A stretch of 61,345 nucleotides of DNA from Treponema sp. Its GTDB lineage: Bacteria; Spirochaetota; Spirochaetia; Treponematales; Breznakiellaceae. Below the pieces are notes generated by a model that saw only the letters and a program-made list of their open reading frames with translations, made no database searches and was not told the origin of the DNA. Position numbers and translations under genes: made by a program. The DNA is taken from contig JAITFY010000028.1 of NCBI GenBank assembly GCA_031281025.1, positions 1 to 61,345 on the forward strand. Direction: 5' to 3'. Shown in pieces: positions 17,181-27,806 of the stretch (its first letter is position 1; every line of letters starts with the position of its first letter).

Positions 17181-19973
17181 CTAATCAAATAATGATGGTG
17201 TTGTATTTTTTGTCTTATCTAATTTAGATTGTTTGATGCTTTTTACAGTTATATCGATACCGGCCTGCGCCATTTTTTTCCATTGACATAAAATATTCAG
17301 CGCTTCCAGTGGAGTCATCTGTTCAGTGTCCATTTCCTGCAGCATTTTTTCCATTTTTTTAACGTTTTCTATCGATTTTTGCCCATGCTCTTGCAACAAT
17401 TCGCTTATCGGCTTGACCACACTCGCGTTAACCTTGCTTGCACCCAAGTTAACCGCCGTTTTCGTATCTCCAAAGGTATCTTTTAAGTCTGTATCCCGCT
17501 CTTTTAAAAGCGTCATGATTTGCCCTGCTCTATCCAGTACTTCTGCGGAAAGACCTGCAAGGCGCGCAACATGGATACCATAGGATTCTGCTGTTGGGCC
17601 TTCTTTTAATTTTCGTAAAAAGACTATTTTTTCTCCGTGTTCCAGTACTTCCATTGAACGGTTTGCCATGCGGGAATTTGACAAAAGCGATAACTCATGA
17701 AAATGGGTAGCAAAAAGCGTTCTGCATTTAATCCGGTTTAACAGTTCTTCGCTTATTGCCCATGCCAAAGAAAGGCCGTCGTTTGTTCCTGTTCCCCTGC
17801 CGACTTCGTCCATGATAACCAGGCTTTTTTGAGTGGCTGTATTTAATATAAAGGCGGTTTCATTCATTTCTACAAGGAAAGTTGATTCTCCCCTTGCAAG
17901 GTTATCAGACGCTCCTACTCTGCAATAGATTCGATCACATAAACCGATATACGCTTCTGCTGCCGGAACAAAACTGCCCATTTGCGCCATAATTGTGATG
18001 AGCGCTGCCGAACGCAGATATGTAGATTTCCCTGCCATATTGGGTCCTGTAATCATCGCAAAAGAAATTGGCTCATTCTTTTGCTCCTCATCTGCAGAAA
18101 GAACTATGTCGTTTGGGATGTATTCGCCGCGGCTTAAATGGGCTTCTACCACAGGATGGCGGCCTTCGTATATTTCCAGTTTTCCGCCCTCGTTTAAAAC
18201 AGGACGTCTCCAGCATCTGACAGAAGCGGCTTTTGCCATAGACTGTGCAACATCAAGTTCTGCAAGACGGCGCGCAGCACAAGAAAGCACAAAAAGAACC
18301 TTTTTTATTTCTTCGCGAATTCCTAAAAAAAGTTTTTTTTCCAGGTCAACTACTTTATCAGATGCACCGTTAATTTCAGATTCAATATCGGCAAGACGGT
18401 CTGTAGAATAACGTTCGCCGCCAATAATCCCCTGCCGTCTGATGAAATGTTTGGGAACACGGGTAAGATTTGTCTTTGTAACTTCAAAGAAATACCCAAT
18501 AAGACGGTTGTAACGTATTTTTAAACTTGAAATACCGGTAGTTTCTTTTTCGTGTTCAAGATATTGTTCCAGTATCTGCCTGTTATTGTCTCTCATTAAA
18601 CGAAATCTATCTAATTCTTCGCTGAATCCTTCTTTTATTAAATTGCCTTCGCTTAACACAATCGAAGGTTCATCACAAATGCCGCTTTCAAGTAATTCCT
18701 GTGTTTTAAAAAGCATTTCAAATTCATTGTCTTTTATTTCGTCACTCTCAAAATAAAATGAATTTTGTTCGTGTGGTAAAATACTCTTGTTCACTTCATG
18801 AAAAATAACAACAGCGTTTTTTATCGCAAGCATATCCCTGCCGTGCGCTTTATCCATCGCCAGCCTTGAACACAGTCTTTCAAGATCGGGCAGTTTTACC
18901 AGCAATTCACGTAATTTTGCCAAACAATCCTGACTCCGATACAGTTCTTCAACTATATCAAGACGTTTATTAATTTTTTCCAAATCACGAAGAGGATGAA
19001 GCAGCCTTCTTTTTAGCAACCTGCGGCCCATAGAACAACGTGTTTCATTTAATACTTCAAAAAGCGAAAAACGTTCAGAGCCGTCTCTCTGATTGTAATA
19101 CAGCTCAAGGTTTCGCTGAGTTGATTCATCAAGACCTAAGTATTCATTGTCGCGGTAAACTTTTATTGTTTTGATATGCGGTAAAAGACTTTTTGAAGTT
19201 GTATCAAGATAATCGAGTAATGCTCCAGCAGAGATTATCTCCGGGCTTCCATCCTGTAAACCGAAACTTTTAAGGTTTGCAAGCCCAAATTGTTTTTCCA
19301 GTCTTGTTTTAGCCTGTACCGGATCAAAAAGCCAATCTGCATGGCGGTTTAATACAAGGCCATTTTTAGCGCTATTGCTGCCATCAGTTCGTTCATAAAT
19401 TGACATACAAACAGACGCAGAAAAACCTTTTTCTTCATCCAAAAGAGATTCCTGTATCAGCAATTCCTTAATGGACACACGTTCCAGTTCCTGACACAGG
19501 ATTTGTACTTCTTCTTTTTTAAAACTTGTAGATAAAAATTCGCCTGTAGAAAGATCGATATACGAAAAAGAAAGAAATGAGGCGCAAGAGGCAAGGCACC
19601 CCAAATAATTAGCGCTGCCTTTATCAAGGAAATCTTCATCAACAGTGGTACCGGGAGTAATTATTTCGACAACATCGCGCTCAATTACCTTTACCCCTTT
19701 TGTTGGGCCTGAAAGCTGTTCACAGACGGCAATTTTTTTACCAAGTTTTAAGAGCCTTGCAATGTATGTTTTTGCTGCATGATACGGAACCCCGCACATG
19801 GGAATACCTTGACGGTTTGTAAGAACAATGTTTAAAAGAGCCGAAACTTCTACTGCATCTTCACCAAACATTTCATAAAAATCACCCAGCCTAAAAAAAA
19901 GAATGTTTCCTTCGTGTTGTTTTTTTAAACGTCTGTACTGTTCAAGCATTGGGCTGGTTTTAGACGCACTCAT
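17181..19973 (-). CDS. mutS: DNA mismatch repair protein MutS
   Basis: Recognises mismatches and small loops and starts mismatch repair. At 930 residues it is slightly longer than the usual 850-900, because of extra linker near the C-terminus. The N-terminal mismatch-binding domain has the Phe-x-Glu element in GDFYEMF. The ATPase domain has Walker A GPNMAGKST, the Walker B region VIMDEVGRGT with the following NDG, and ATHFHEL. The position next to skp-bamA-tamB matches T. pallidum (TP0328 next to TP0327-TP0325). The ATG at 19973 has only weak purine-rich sequence upstream. Confidence 0.97.
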   Translation of the reverse strand: MSASKTSPMLEQYRRLKKQHEGNILFFRLGDFYEMFGEDAVEVSALLNIVLTNRQGIPMCGVPYHAAKTYIARLLKLGKKIAVCEQLSGPTKGVKVIERDVVEIITPGTTVDEDFLDKGSANYLGCLASCASFLSFSYIDLSTGEFLSTSFKKEEVQILCQELERVSIKELLIQESLLDEEKGFSASVCMSIYERTDGSNSAKNGLVLNRHADWLFDPVQAKTRLEKQFGLANLKSFGLQDGSPEIISAGALLDYLDTTSKSLLPHIKTIKVYRDNEYLGLDESTQRNLELYYNQRDGSERFSLFEVLNETRCSMGRRLLKRRLLHPLRDLEKINKRLDIVEELYRSQDCLAKLRELLVKLPDLERLCSRLAMDKAHGRDMLAIKNAVVIFHEVNKSILPHEQNSFYFESDEIKDNEFEMLFKTQELLESGICDEPSIVLSEGNLIKEGFSEELDRFRLMRDNNRQILEQYLEHEKETTGISSLKIRYNRLIGYFFEVTKTNLTRVPKHFIRRQGIIGGERYSTDRLADIESEINGASDKVVDLEKKLFLGIREEIKKVLFVLSCAARRLAELDVAQSMAKAASVRCWRRPVLNEGGKLEIYEGRHPVVEAHLSRGEYIPNDIVLSADEEQKNEPISFAMITGPNMAGKSTYLRSAALITIMAQMGSFVPAAEAYIGLCDRIYCRVGASDNLARGESTFLVEMNETAFILNTATQKSLVIMDEVGRGTGTNDGLSLAWAISEELLNRIKCRTLFATHFHELSLLSNSRMANRSMEVLEHGEKIVFLRKLKEGPTAESYGIHVARLAGLSAEVLDRAGQIMTLLKERDTDLKDTFGDTKTAVNLGASKVNASVVKPISELLQEHGQKSIENVKKMEKMLQEMDTEQMTPLEALNILCQWKKMAQAGIDITVKSIKQSKLDKTKNTTPSLFD

Positions 19974-20003
19974 CCTATACCTTGTCTTTAGTTAAACCCT
20001 AAT

Positions 20004-20528
20004 TTATCTGGACCTTGCATTCAAACTTTGAATTACCCTGTCTGTTATATCAAGTGTTTGAGTGTACCAAATAAGACTTGGATTATTTTGCAGGTTTAAA
20101 ACAATGCTGAATCCTTCCCTTTCTGCAACTATCCTGATTTCATCTTGTACTTGATTTAAAAACGAAGACGAACGAGCGAGCTGGTTTCTTTCATTTTCCA
20201 GCATTGCAGTTCTTGTCTGATGAACTTCTCTTAGGTTAGCCTCTCTCCTGTGTATCTCACCTTCCAGCCTGATAATTTCATTTTCGTTGTTTTGTACTAC
20301 TGCATCAGCATGTCTTGCTCTTATTTCCAGTATTCCACGTGTAAGCCTTTCAACTTCACTTTCAAAGTTTGCTACTCTTCTTTCGTATTCTCTGACAGCT
20401 TGTGACTCACGGAAAAATGCAGTATAAATTCTGGGTAAATCTACAACTGCAACCCTTGTTATTTGTTGTGTGAAAGCAAGACCAATGACAGAAAAAAACA
20501 ACGCCGTAAATAAAATTTTTCTTAACAT
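20004..20528 (-). CDS. skp: OmpH/Skp-family periplasmic chaperone
   Basis: Skp escorts unfolded outer-membrane proteins through the periplasm to the Bam machinery. The protein has a signal peptide (residues 1-20, ending near FTQQ), a short beta segment VAVVDLPRIY, and a long coiled coil rich in Arg and Glu over residues 40-110 that forms the tentacles. The ATG at 20528 (174 residues) is preferred to the upstream GTG at 20534 because AGAGG lies at the proper distance from the ATG and overlaps the GTG region. It follows bamA directly and corresponds to TP0327. Confidence 0.9.
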   Translation of the reverse strand: MLRKILFTALFFSVIGLAFTQQITRVAVVDLPRIYTAFFRESQAVREYERRVANFESEVERLTRGILEIRARHADAVVQNNENEIIRLEGEIHRREANLREVHQTRTAMLENERNQLARSSSFLNQVQDEIRIVAEREGFSIVLNLQNNPSLIWYTQTLDITDRVIQSLNARSR

Positions 20529-20537
20529 AAACACCTC

Positions 20538-23153
20538 TTAATATGCTAATACAAATGAAACTACAAGATCCATTCCCTTTCTGGGATTATTGGGATCTCC
20601 AAAAAGAGCTCCCGGCTGCCAATCTACTTTGCCGTCAACAATTTTAAAACGCTTTGCCAGGCTTAAACGAATTGGAAATTGCGGAATTGTAAAACGTATT
20701 CCGCCTCCGTAACTAAACCTAAGATTTTCAAAAGTAAAATTACGATCTCCGCTCTGGTTAATGCCAAAATAATACCCTTGTTCGCTTTCAACTCCTGCTG
20801 TGTCAAAAAACAAATCAAATGCCAATACGCCTGGAACAAGCGGGAAACGTAATTCTACCCAGCTGTCCAGTAACAATAAACCTTTTCTGTGAAACTCGCT
20901 GCTCCATCCCCGCCCAACAAACATGCCATCAACGGCAAGCTTGTTTGCCTCTTCTATAAATGGTACTCTGCCTTCTCTACGGGAAGGAAAAGGCTGGTTA
21001 AACAAAAGCGACAATCCAGTATGGAAAGCAAATACACATTTAAAATTCCAGTTTTCTGATACCGGCAAATTAAATAGTGTATAATAATATTGCAGCCTTG
21101 TATCGCTGCGCATATAGTGTTCTTTTTCATTATTTAAAATACCATGGAATCCAATACGCTCATATATATAGTAACCTCTGCTTGGATCCCAGAAAATATC
21201 GCGTTGATCAAGTGAAATTGCAAACCAAAATGAATGTCTTGGAATCCAAGTATTATTTCCGGCTCTAAGCGCAGGGTCAAAAGGCCTGAAGATTTCACTG
21301 TTGTATGAATTACGCAAAGCGCCAAAGCGCATTCCACCGCTTAGACCAAAAATACCTGCAGGTGTTGCCCAGCGATACCCAGAAGAAAAAGCAACGGATA
21401 AAAACCATTGTTCATAGTCCATAAGATAATCTCTTGTTGGAATCCTGTCAGAGCTTATATATTCTTCCCATGAAGAAAAACCATCAGGAAAAGCATAGTC
21501 TTCGTCACCATGGAAAAACGGAGCCTGATTATTCATTTTTGCAAGTCGTGTTGTATAAAAAGCGGAAAGCTCAGTGCCAAGCGAAAGCGGTAAACCAAAA
21601 GCCCATCGATGCAAGTAGTTTACAGAAAATGTTGCAGAATCAACAACAGAAGAATTTATTTCTGCGCCAAGTTCATTTCCTGTTCCGGCTAAATTTCGAT
21701 CGTTCCACCTTAAAAGCCCGGATATTGGGAATGTGTCAGGATCGGCGCTGCCGGAAAAAGTAAGACCAAAAGAAATATCGGTAGTTGGCTGTTCTTCCAG
21801 ACTAAATACCAAGTCCATTAAATTTTCTGTACTTCCCGGTAATGTATCAGGAATAATCATGGAAAAATACTGTAGATTAAACAAGTTTCGCATGGCTTCC
21901 ATGATCTTTGTTTTAGAAAAAACATCGCCGGGTTCAAGAGGTATTTCTCTTAAAATTACTTCGTCCCTGGTTTTTCTGTTTCCCAGTATTGTAATACTTT
22001 CAATGTAGGCTCTGCCTCTTTCTGTTATCTCTATTGTAATTGAAAGAACATTTGTCAGGTTATTTGCATCAGGTATTCTTCTTATATTGTTAAAGATATA
22101 TCCGTTTTCAAAATATATATCTGCAATACGCTGCATATCGTTTTCCAGACGAGTCATATTTACAATATCGCCAATTTTGGAATTAACAAGCCTTTGAAGC
22201 TGACTATCAGAAAATATTTCATTACCTGTAAATGTAATACCGCCAAACCTGAATTCATTGCCTTCTTCAATCATGAAGGTAAGTATCAAATTTGTTCCTT
22301 TGGAATCTGTATCAATAGTACGGGTAACATCCCTAACCTGCATATTAATAAATCCGCGGTCATGATAATACATTGTCAAAGCTTCTCTGTCTACCAATAG
22401 TTTTGCTTCCTGGAAAGCTCCGTCATTTAAAAGGGATTTTGCTTTTAACGACAGCTGGCTTCTTAATGTGTTATTTGAAAATCTGGAGTTTCCATGGAAA
22501 TCTATTCTGGTTATTGTAATTCTATCGCCTTCATTAATATTAAAAATAAGATTTATGGATTGAGCTCCCGTAGAAATTTCTGAAACTTCAACAGTTACAT
22601 TTGGAAAACCTTTTTCGATATATTTATTTATAATTGCTTCGATATCTACACGAACTTTTGACTGATTATGCGTGTCACGTACTCTGGATGTAATTACATC
22701 ATTTAACTCGACGCGCCTTATATTTGAATTCCCCACAAAGGTTATCCTGTTAACAACCGGTCTTTCTATAACATTAAACCTGATAACAACTTCATTCCCG
22801 TCTGGCCCGCTGCGATGCAGTGATGGTTCTATCTGATCAAAGTATTCAAGCCTTAAAAGCCTGTCGGATATTTCATCAAAAATATTATAACCAAAGCTTC
22901 TTCCTTTAAAAGGATCCATCAATCCATCAAGTTCCGAAGCGGATATATTTCTTAATCCAGAAAACGCTATATCCCTGATTGGCCTTCCTAAATACCAGCT
23001 GTCATCAACTTCCTGTATGTTATTAGGCTCAGGAATCTCGACTATTAGATCAGATGTATACGGTTCAACGTCTTGCGCGCCAATGAAGGGAGTTGTCACA
23101 AAACTCACAAATAAAGAAAAAAACAATGAGACTACAAATAACCTAAATTTCAT
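20538..23153 (-). CDS. bamA: Outer-membrane protein assembly factor BamA
   Basis: Inserts beta-barrel proteins into the outer membrane. The 871-residue protein has a signal peptide (about 26 residues), five POTRA domains over roughly 50-440 (repeats such as ITRIDFHGNSRFSN and FGGITFTGNEIFS), and a C-terminal barrel. The barrel ends in an aromatic residue (SFVLAY), the usual signal for Bam substrates. It corresponds to TP0326 of T. pallidum. The ATG at 23153 is five bases after AGGAG; the longer frame would use a TTG. It sits between tamB and skp in what looks like one operon for outer-membrane biogenesis. Confidence 0.95.
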   Translation of the reverse strand: MKFRLFVVSLFFSLFVSFVTTPFIGAQDVEPYTSDLIVEIPEPNNIQEVDDSWYLGRPIRDIAFSGLRNISASELDGLMDPFKGRSFGYNIFDEISDRLLRLEYFDQIEPSLHRSGPDGNEVVIRFNVIERPVVNRITFVGNSNIRRVELNDVITSRVRDTHNQSKVRVDIEAIINKYIEKGFPNVTVEVSEISTGAQSINLIFNINEGDRITITRIDFHGNSRFSNNTLRSQLSLKAKSLLNDGAFQEAKLLVDREALTMYYHDRGFINMQVRDVTRTIDTDSKGTNLILTFMIEEGNEFRFGGITFTGNEIFSDSQLQRLVNSKIGDIVNMTRLENDMQRIADIYFENGYIFNNIRRIPDANNLTNVLSITIEITERGRAYIESITILGNRKTRDEVILREIPLEPGDVFSKTKIMEAMRNLFNLQYFSMIIPDTLPGSTENLMDLVFSLEEQPTTDISFGLTFSGSADPDTFPISGLLRWNDRNLAGTGNELGAEINSSVVDSATFSVNYLHRWAFGLPLSLGTELSAFYTTRLAKMNNQAPFFHGDEDYAFPDGFSSWEEYISSDRIPTRDYLMDYEQWFLSVAFSSGYRWATPAGIFGLSGGMRFGALRNSYNSEIFRPFDPALRAGNNTWIPRHSFWFAISLDQRDIFWDPSRGYYIYERIGFHGILNNEKEHYMRSDTRLQYYYTLFNLPVSENWNFKCVFAFHTGLSLLFNQPFPSRREGRVPFIEEANKLAVDGMFVGRGWSSEFHRKGLLLLDSWVELRFPLVPGVLAFDLFFDTAGVESEQGYYFGINQSGDRNFTFENLRFSYGGGIRFTIPQFPIRLSLAKRFKIVDGKVDWQPGALFGDPNNPRKGMDLVVSFVLAY

Positions 23154-23161
23154 CAAAACTC

Positions 23162-26100
23162 CTAAAATGATCTACTCCAGCTTAGAGTAATCGAATTATC
23201 GTTAACCCACCAATTTTCGGGATGATATGGGAAAAAAGCCCATCTGATATTTACAAAAGGACTTTGTAATTCAATGCCAATATCAGGCTCAAGCCTTAAA
23301 CCGCCAAAATAAACACTATTTTCATCATATTTCATTCTTAACATACCTTGTATAAACATGTCTTGTCCTATGTACTTACCTATAAAAACAGTCGTATTAT
23401 CAAAATAGTTACCAACTCGATTACCTCTTATGTCTTCGTTTTCTTCGAAAGTTTGAGCAAATCCTCCTGTTGCGCCTGTAACAAACGCATTTTGAAGAAA
23501 CCTGGATCTTATAGTGAACATGTCTAATCCCAACAGATTTCTTACTTGCCTTTCGAATTGCCTAAAAAAGACAAATTGGGTAAATATATCCGAGGTTGCA
23601 ACAACCTGTGTTATAATCTCCGCTGTGGAGTTAATTAAAAAACGGATATCAGCATTTTCATCACTATGGATGTTAACATTATGCCCTAAAATAGAATATA
23701 GTTCAAGCTGGGTTAAACTGGGACTTGATTCAAATCTGGGAACAAAATCATGTAATGATTGATTTTCTACAATCATGGAAATGGTTACTTGCCCTGTATC
23801 TGAACGGTCGCGAATTTCGGCTCTGGCGCTGAATTTTGGGTCAAAATTGGTTTCGTTTTCCCTAAAAACAATGTTTCCCTGACGAATATGGAAACTCCTG
23901 TCAAAGTAGTATAGTTCCCCCGAACGTATCCTTACATCACTATTTACACTATATTGCCCTGCACGGCTATCCATGGAAATATAAACAACTGTTCCCATTT
24001 CCGGATTTGCCCTTAATAAAGGAGTTGCTAAATTAGGCCATAAAAATTCAACCGCAGAACCAAGAGTCACCCTAAAGTCCAAAGCTGAATGTATTGGCAT
24101 ATCCGTAAAAGGGTCTTCTATTTCAAAATTCATTATTATTTCATCCATATCGACACCAAGTACTGCATTAGTTGTAAATAAATCGCCAGTCATTTCCATC
24201 ATGGGATCTTTAATATCCAAAAAATCAAAAAACATATTTATATTACCGGAAGCAGTTCCATTTGCTAAAAATCCTGCTATGTTCATATTATATGGTACAG
24301 GCCTATTCCTTGGCACAGAAACATCCAAACCTATATTTACTGGCCTCCAATTTTCAAAAACAAACCATCCATTAGCAATTGCGCTGCCCGATCCAACTGA
24401 TACAATAACAGGACCAAAAGTCAATTCATATCCTTCTGCAATAATATTAAACGGAACAGGACGTAAATCATCGCCTATAAATTCCGGTACTTGTAAACGT
24501 AAACTTGAACCTCTTGCATTTCCAAAAAATTCCGGGTTAAATAAGGGGCCGCGGATATCGATATTTCCTGTTAAGTAACCTGCACTGATATTAAAATCCT
24601 GCGACCTGTTTACTATAGACCATAAAGATTCTAAATCAAAATAAAAATTATTTGTATTGGCATCGATAAAACCATTTTTAAATGTTCCAGCTACAGAACC
24701 GCGTATTGGAAAAGGAGCGGAAAGTCCTGCAAAAAAATTCCCCTCATTGTCCATATTAAGCCTTATCATGTCTCTGATACCGCCCGTTAATGACAAAAAG
24801 CCGTCACTTCCAGAAAATACAAATAAAAAAGGATCCTGATTTGCATTATTATAATGAATATTTTCAATTCGTAAGGTTCCATCAAAATTATTTATCGCAT
24901 TTTGATAATCTAACCATGTTCCAGTTTGATTAAAATTGGCATTTATATTTATACTTCCCTTAAAGTCTTTTTGAAAAAGAAGTCCATCTAAATTTGCAAC
25001 TGTATTTATTTTACCTTCCGAAAGATTTATTCTAAATTCCGGTAATATGGTTTTTAAATCTGCAACTAATAAATTAAGATTACTTACCAATAATTCTTCG
25101 TTATTAATGCCAATATTTAAAGAGGCATCTATATGACTGTTTTGTACTCTGGTTCTAAACGATGAAATATTTGCATTTGCATTAAATGAATTAATCGAAT
25201 CCCAACTAAGGTTCGCGTCTGCGCTAAGCAGCATTGTTACACGATCATTAAAAAATCTGTTAATATGCATATTATTTATAAAAACCTGCATATTTATTGA
25301 TTCATTTCTAATATTGCCTATTAAGGTATAATTTTCGCCGGATTCACGTTCGTCAGAAATATTTAATACTAACCCTATATTGGAAAAATTATTGCTCCAC
25401 AAAAATTCTGCTTTTCCTGTAAGAATGCCAATAAAATCCGTATATAGGATTTCTTCAATACTTGCTCCATTTTGATTTGCCTGACCGGATATTTTAATTA
25501 AATCCATTCCAATTGGAGAATTTCTGTCACGTACAGAAAAATTATTTATATTAACATTCCAATTTTCTTTTGAGTTATAATATAAATTAATAAAAAAATT
25601 AAGGTAAACAATACGTGTTCCCTGATTAAAAACATTTAAAAATACCGGGAAATCTACACCTTCAAAAAAACCAGATGCAGAATTGTCATTTGATAAATTG
25701 TAATAAATATTAAGACCGTTTGGGTCGTGGATTATCAAAGTATTTCTGTCAAATATCTGCCCTTCTGTATTCCATGATAAACCTGCAAAACTGGCATTTA
25801 CAGAAAACAAAAATTCATTGGGATTTCTATGATTCAAGTTTGCAGATATCAAGAATTCATTCTGATCGACAATAAATACTCCATCGCTTAATGTTATCAG
25901 GCTGTTTGTTCCAGATGCGGACAAAGTTCCAGTTAATCCATCTAAATCAAAAATTATATTGGGGGCGCTAAATAAAAAATTGTCAAAATCAGTTGAAAAA
26001 AATATTTCTGTATCAAAATAAGAGTTACTAAGAAAATTATTTAATACCAAATTATTTATATTTTCTGATTTTGTATTTGGGTTAAATAATCCCCATATAT

Positions 26101-27685
26101 CATAAAATGATATCGAATTTAAAACCAAATAAGCTGCCAGTTCTCTGGGATTATAATTGTAAAAAGCTTCTAAATTTACATATCCATGATTAGATAAAAA
26201 ACACGAAAAAGAAAATGTTAAATCTCTTTCGGACGGAAATATAAATAATTCAATATCACTTATCTGTGTCTGAGTAAACAGTATTTCGGAAGATGAAATC
26301 CGTATATCTTCATTATTATTGGAAACTGCAAGAACAGTACTAACACTTTCTTTTCCGGTTAAACTAAAATGATCAAAAACTATATTTCCTGTCGGCATAA
26401 ATTGTTGTAATTCTATATTTCCAAATACCGAAAAACCTCCCTTAAAGAATCCCAATGCAGAAGAAAATATATTAAAGTTTTCGATTAATAAATGATTTTT
26501 ATTTCCACTTACGTTTATATTTATATTGCTTTGTGAATTTGAAATATTGTTACTTGTTAAATTAAAAGAATAATCCATTAAATTATTTTCATGCCTAAAA
26601 AATAAATTTCCGGTTAAGGGCAGGCGAAACAATTCGATAGTATCACCTAGATGTTCAGAAAAAACAATGTTATCGGAAATAATAAAGTTATTTAAATTTA
26701 TATCTGTAAAAAAATCAAAATTTAATGTATTTAACCTAAATAAATAATCATTTCTGTTTCCTGTTTGATATTTATTAATTGGGATATATGGATATAATTC
26801 AAGTACATTTTCCTCAAAGATCAACTGGGCTCTTGCTGGATTTATGGTAAAAAGAGTCTGAACAGCCTCGTTCCTGGAAGCAAAAGAACTAAAAAATGAG
26901 GCGTCTGCCCTTATTTGATTTTGTGCCGAACATGTAAATGAATATAAAATTAAATCTGTCTTTGCAAAAGGACTTGAATCCTGCGGGTTATTTGAGCAAA
27001 CTATATTTATACCAATATCACTATTTATTATAATAGATTTGCCAAAAATATGTTCAAATACCGTATTTGCGTTAAACCTTCCTGCAAGAAAAACATCGCC
27101 ATCGTTTCCAGTAATATTTATATTTAGATTATTTATTTGATATAATTTATTCCCGTCTTTAAGAGAAAAATTGCAATTCCGTACCAGGTAATCAACATCT
27201 GACGGAAGGAAATCAAGTACTCGCTGTATTGCTGCAGCTGCATTGGAAGGAGGATTCAAGTAAGATGAAAAATGCTTTAAAGTTTCCCTGTCTCTATCCA
27301 TGTCAACATCTAAAGCCAGACTATCAATGCGAACTGTGTGTAAAAATGAATTGCCGCCTGACAACAATTCACGAATGGAAAAATGCAGTCTAACATTTGA
27401 TACTGTAAAAAAAGCATCATTGTTTATCATAAATCTTAAATTTCTAATATCAAATGTTCCAAAAAATGACGGACGTAAAGATGAGTAATGTATTTCCATA
27501 CCTGTAAAATCTTCGAGCGCTTCTATGAATTCTGTTTTTATTCGCTCCATTACCCCTATTAGTGCAGCTTGAAATGGACGTATTGCAATGGCAGACATAA
27601 AAATAAGCCACATAAAAATGATGGTTTTTATGTAAATCATGCGAGGAAGAGTTTTTTTTCCGTCCTTTTCATTAAATATAGACAA
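23162..27685 (-). CDS. tamB: TamB-family (DUF490) envelope protein
   Basis: A 1507-residue protein with a single N-terminal membrane anchor (about residues 17-38). A very long stretch of beta-rich repeats follows, and then the conserved TamB/DUF490 C-terminal domain (about 1180-1507, including FDPKFSARAEIRDR and LTQLELYSILGH). TamB-like proteins form lipid-carrying grooves between inner and outer membrane and work near BamA/TamA. Here bamA follows after eight bases, and T. pallidum has the same pair (TP0325-TP0326). The start appears to be TTG at 27685, with AGGG about seven bases upstream; the next ATG would be inside the membrane anchor. An extended -10 promoter lies upstream. The middle is Asn-rich and poorly conserved, as usual. 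Confidence 0.88.
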   Translation of the reverse strand: MSIFNEKDGKKTLPRMIYIKTIIFMWLIFMSAIAIRPFQAALIGVMERIKTEFIEALEDFTGMEIHYSSLRPSFFGTFDIRNLRFMINNDAFFTVSNVRLHFSIRELLSGGNSFLHTVRIDSLALDVDMDRDRETLKHFSSYLNPPSNAAAAIQRVLDFLPSDVDYLVRNCNFSLKDGNKLYQINNLNINITGNDGDVFLAGRFNANTVFEHIFGKSIIINSDIGINIVCSNNPQDSSPFAKTDLILYSFTCSAQNQIRADASFFSSFASRNEAVQTLFTINPARAQLIFEENVLELYPYIPINKYQTGNRNDYLFRLNTLNFDFFTDINLNNFIISDNIVFSEHLGDTIELFRLPLTGNLFFRHENNLMDYSFNLTSNNISNSQSNININVSGNKNHLLIENFNIFSSALGFFKGGFSVFGNIELQQFMPTGNIVFDHFSLTGKESVSTVLAVSNNNEDIRISSSEILFTQTQISDIELFIFPSERDLTFSFSCFLSNHGYVNLEAFYNYNPRELAAYLVLNSISFYDIWGLFNPNTKSENINNLVLNNFLSNSYFDTEIFFSTDFDNFLFSAPNIIFDLDGLTGTLSASGTNSLITLSDGVFIVDQNEFLISANLNHRNPNEFLFSVNASFAGLSWNTEGQIFDRNTLIIHDPNGLNIYYNLSNDNSASGFFEGVDFPVFLNVFNQGTRIVYLNFFINLYYNSKENWNVNINNFSVRDRNSPIGMDLIKISGQANQNGASIEEILYTDFIGILTGKAEFLWSNNFSNIGLVLNISDERESGENYTLIGNIRNESINMQVFINNMHINRFFNDRVTMLLSADANLSWDSINSFNANANISSFRTRVQNSHIDASLNIGINNEELLVSNLNLLVADLKTILPEFRINLSEGKINTVANLDGLLFQKDFKGSININANFNQTGTWLDYQNAINNFDGTLRIENIHYNNANQDPFLFVFSGSDGFLSLTGGIRDMIRLNMDNEGNFFAGLSAPFPIRGSVAGTFKNGFIDANTNNFYFDLESLWSIVNRSQDFNISAGYLTGNIDIRGPLFNPEFFGNARGSSLRLQVPEFIGDDLRPVPFNIIAEGYELTFGPVIVSVGSGSAIANGWFVFENWRPVNIGLDVSVPRNRPVPYNMNIAGFLANGTASGNINMFFDFLDIKDPMMEMTGDLFTTNAVLGVDMDEIIMNFEIEDPFTDMPIHSALDFRVTLGSAVEFLWPNLATPLLRANPEMGTVVYISMDSRAGQYSVNSDVRIRSGELYYFDRSFHIRQGNIVFRENETNFDPKFSARAEIRDRSDTGQVTISMIVENQSLHDFVPRFESSPSLTQLELYSILGHNVNIHSDENADIRFLINSTAEIITQVVATSDIFTQFVFFRQFERQVRNLLGLDMFTIRSRFLQNAFVTGATGGFAQTFEENEDIRGNRVGNYFDNTTVFIGKYIGQDMFIQGMLRMKYDENSVYFGGLRLEPDIGIELQSPFVNIRWAFFPYHPENWWVNDNSITLSWSRSF

Positions 27686-27716
27686 GTTTTTACCCTGATA
27701 TTGCTTTTATTCTAAT

Positions 27717-27725
27717 ATTATAACA
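27717..27725 (-). promoter_or_regulatory. Extended -10 promoter for tamB-bamA-skp
   Basis: The minus strand reads TGTTATAAT, an extended -10 (TGnTATAAT) with no good -35. It lies about 30 bases before the TTG start of tamB in the 121-base gap shared with pepQ. Confidence 0.45.
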
Positions 27726-27773
27726 CATTTGAGTGCAAAATGTATCATTTTGGCGGCTTGCGGCTAAAAATCT

Positions 27774-27801
27774 TTGTATTTTTCAGTATCCATGTTAAAA
27801 T
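27774..27801 (+). promoter_or_regulatory. Promoter of the prolidase gene (leaderless type)
   Basis: TTGTAT (27774-27779), 16 bases, TAAAAT (27796-27801), then five bases to the ATG at 27807. No Shine-Dalgarno sequence is present. Confidence 0.5.
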
Positions 27802-27806
27802 AATGT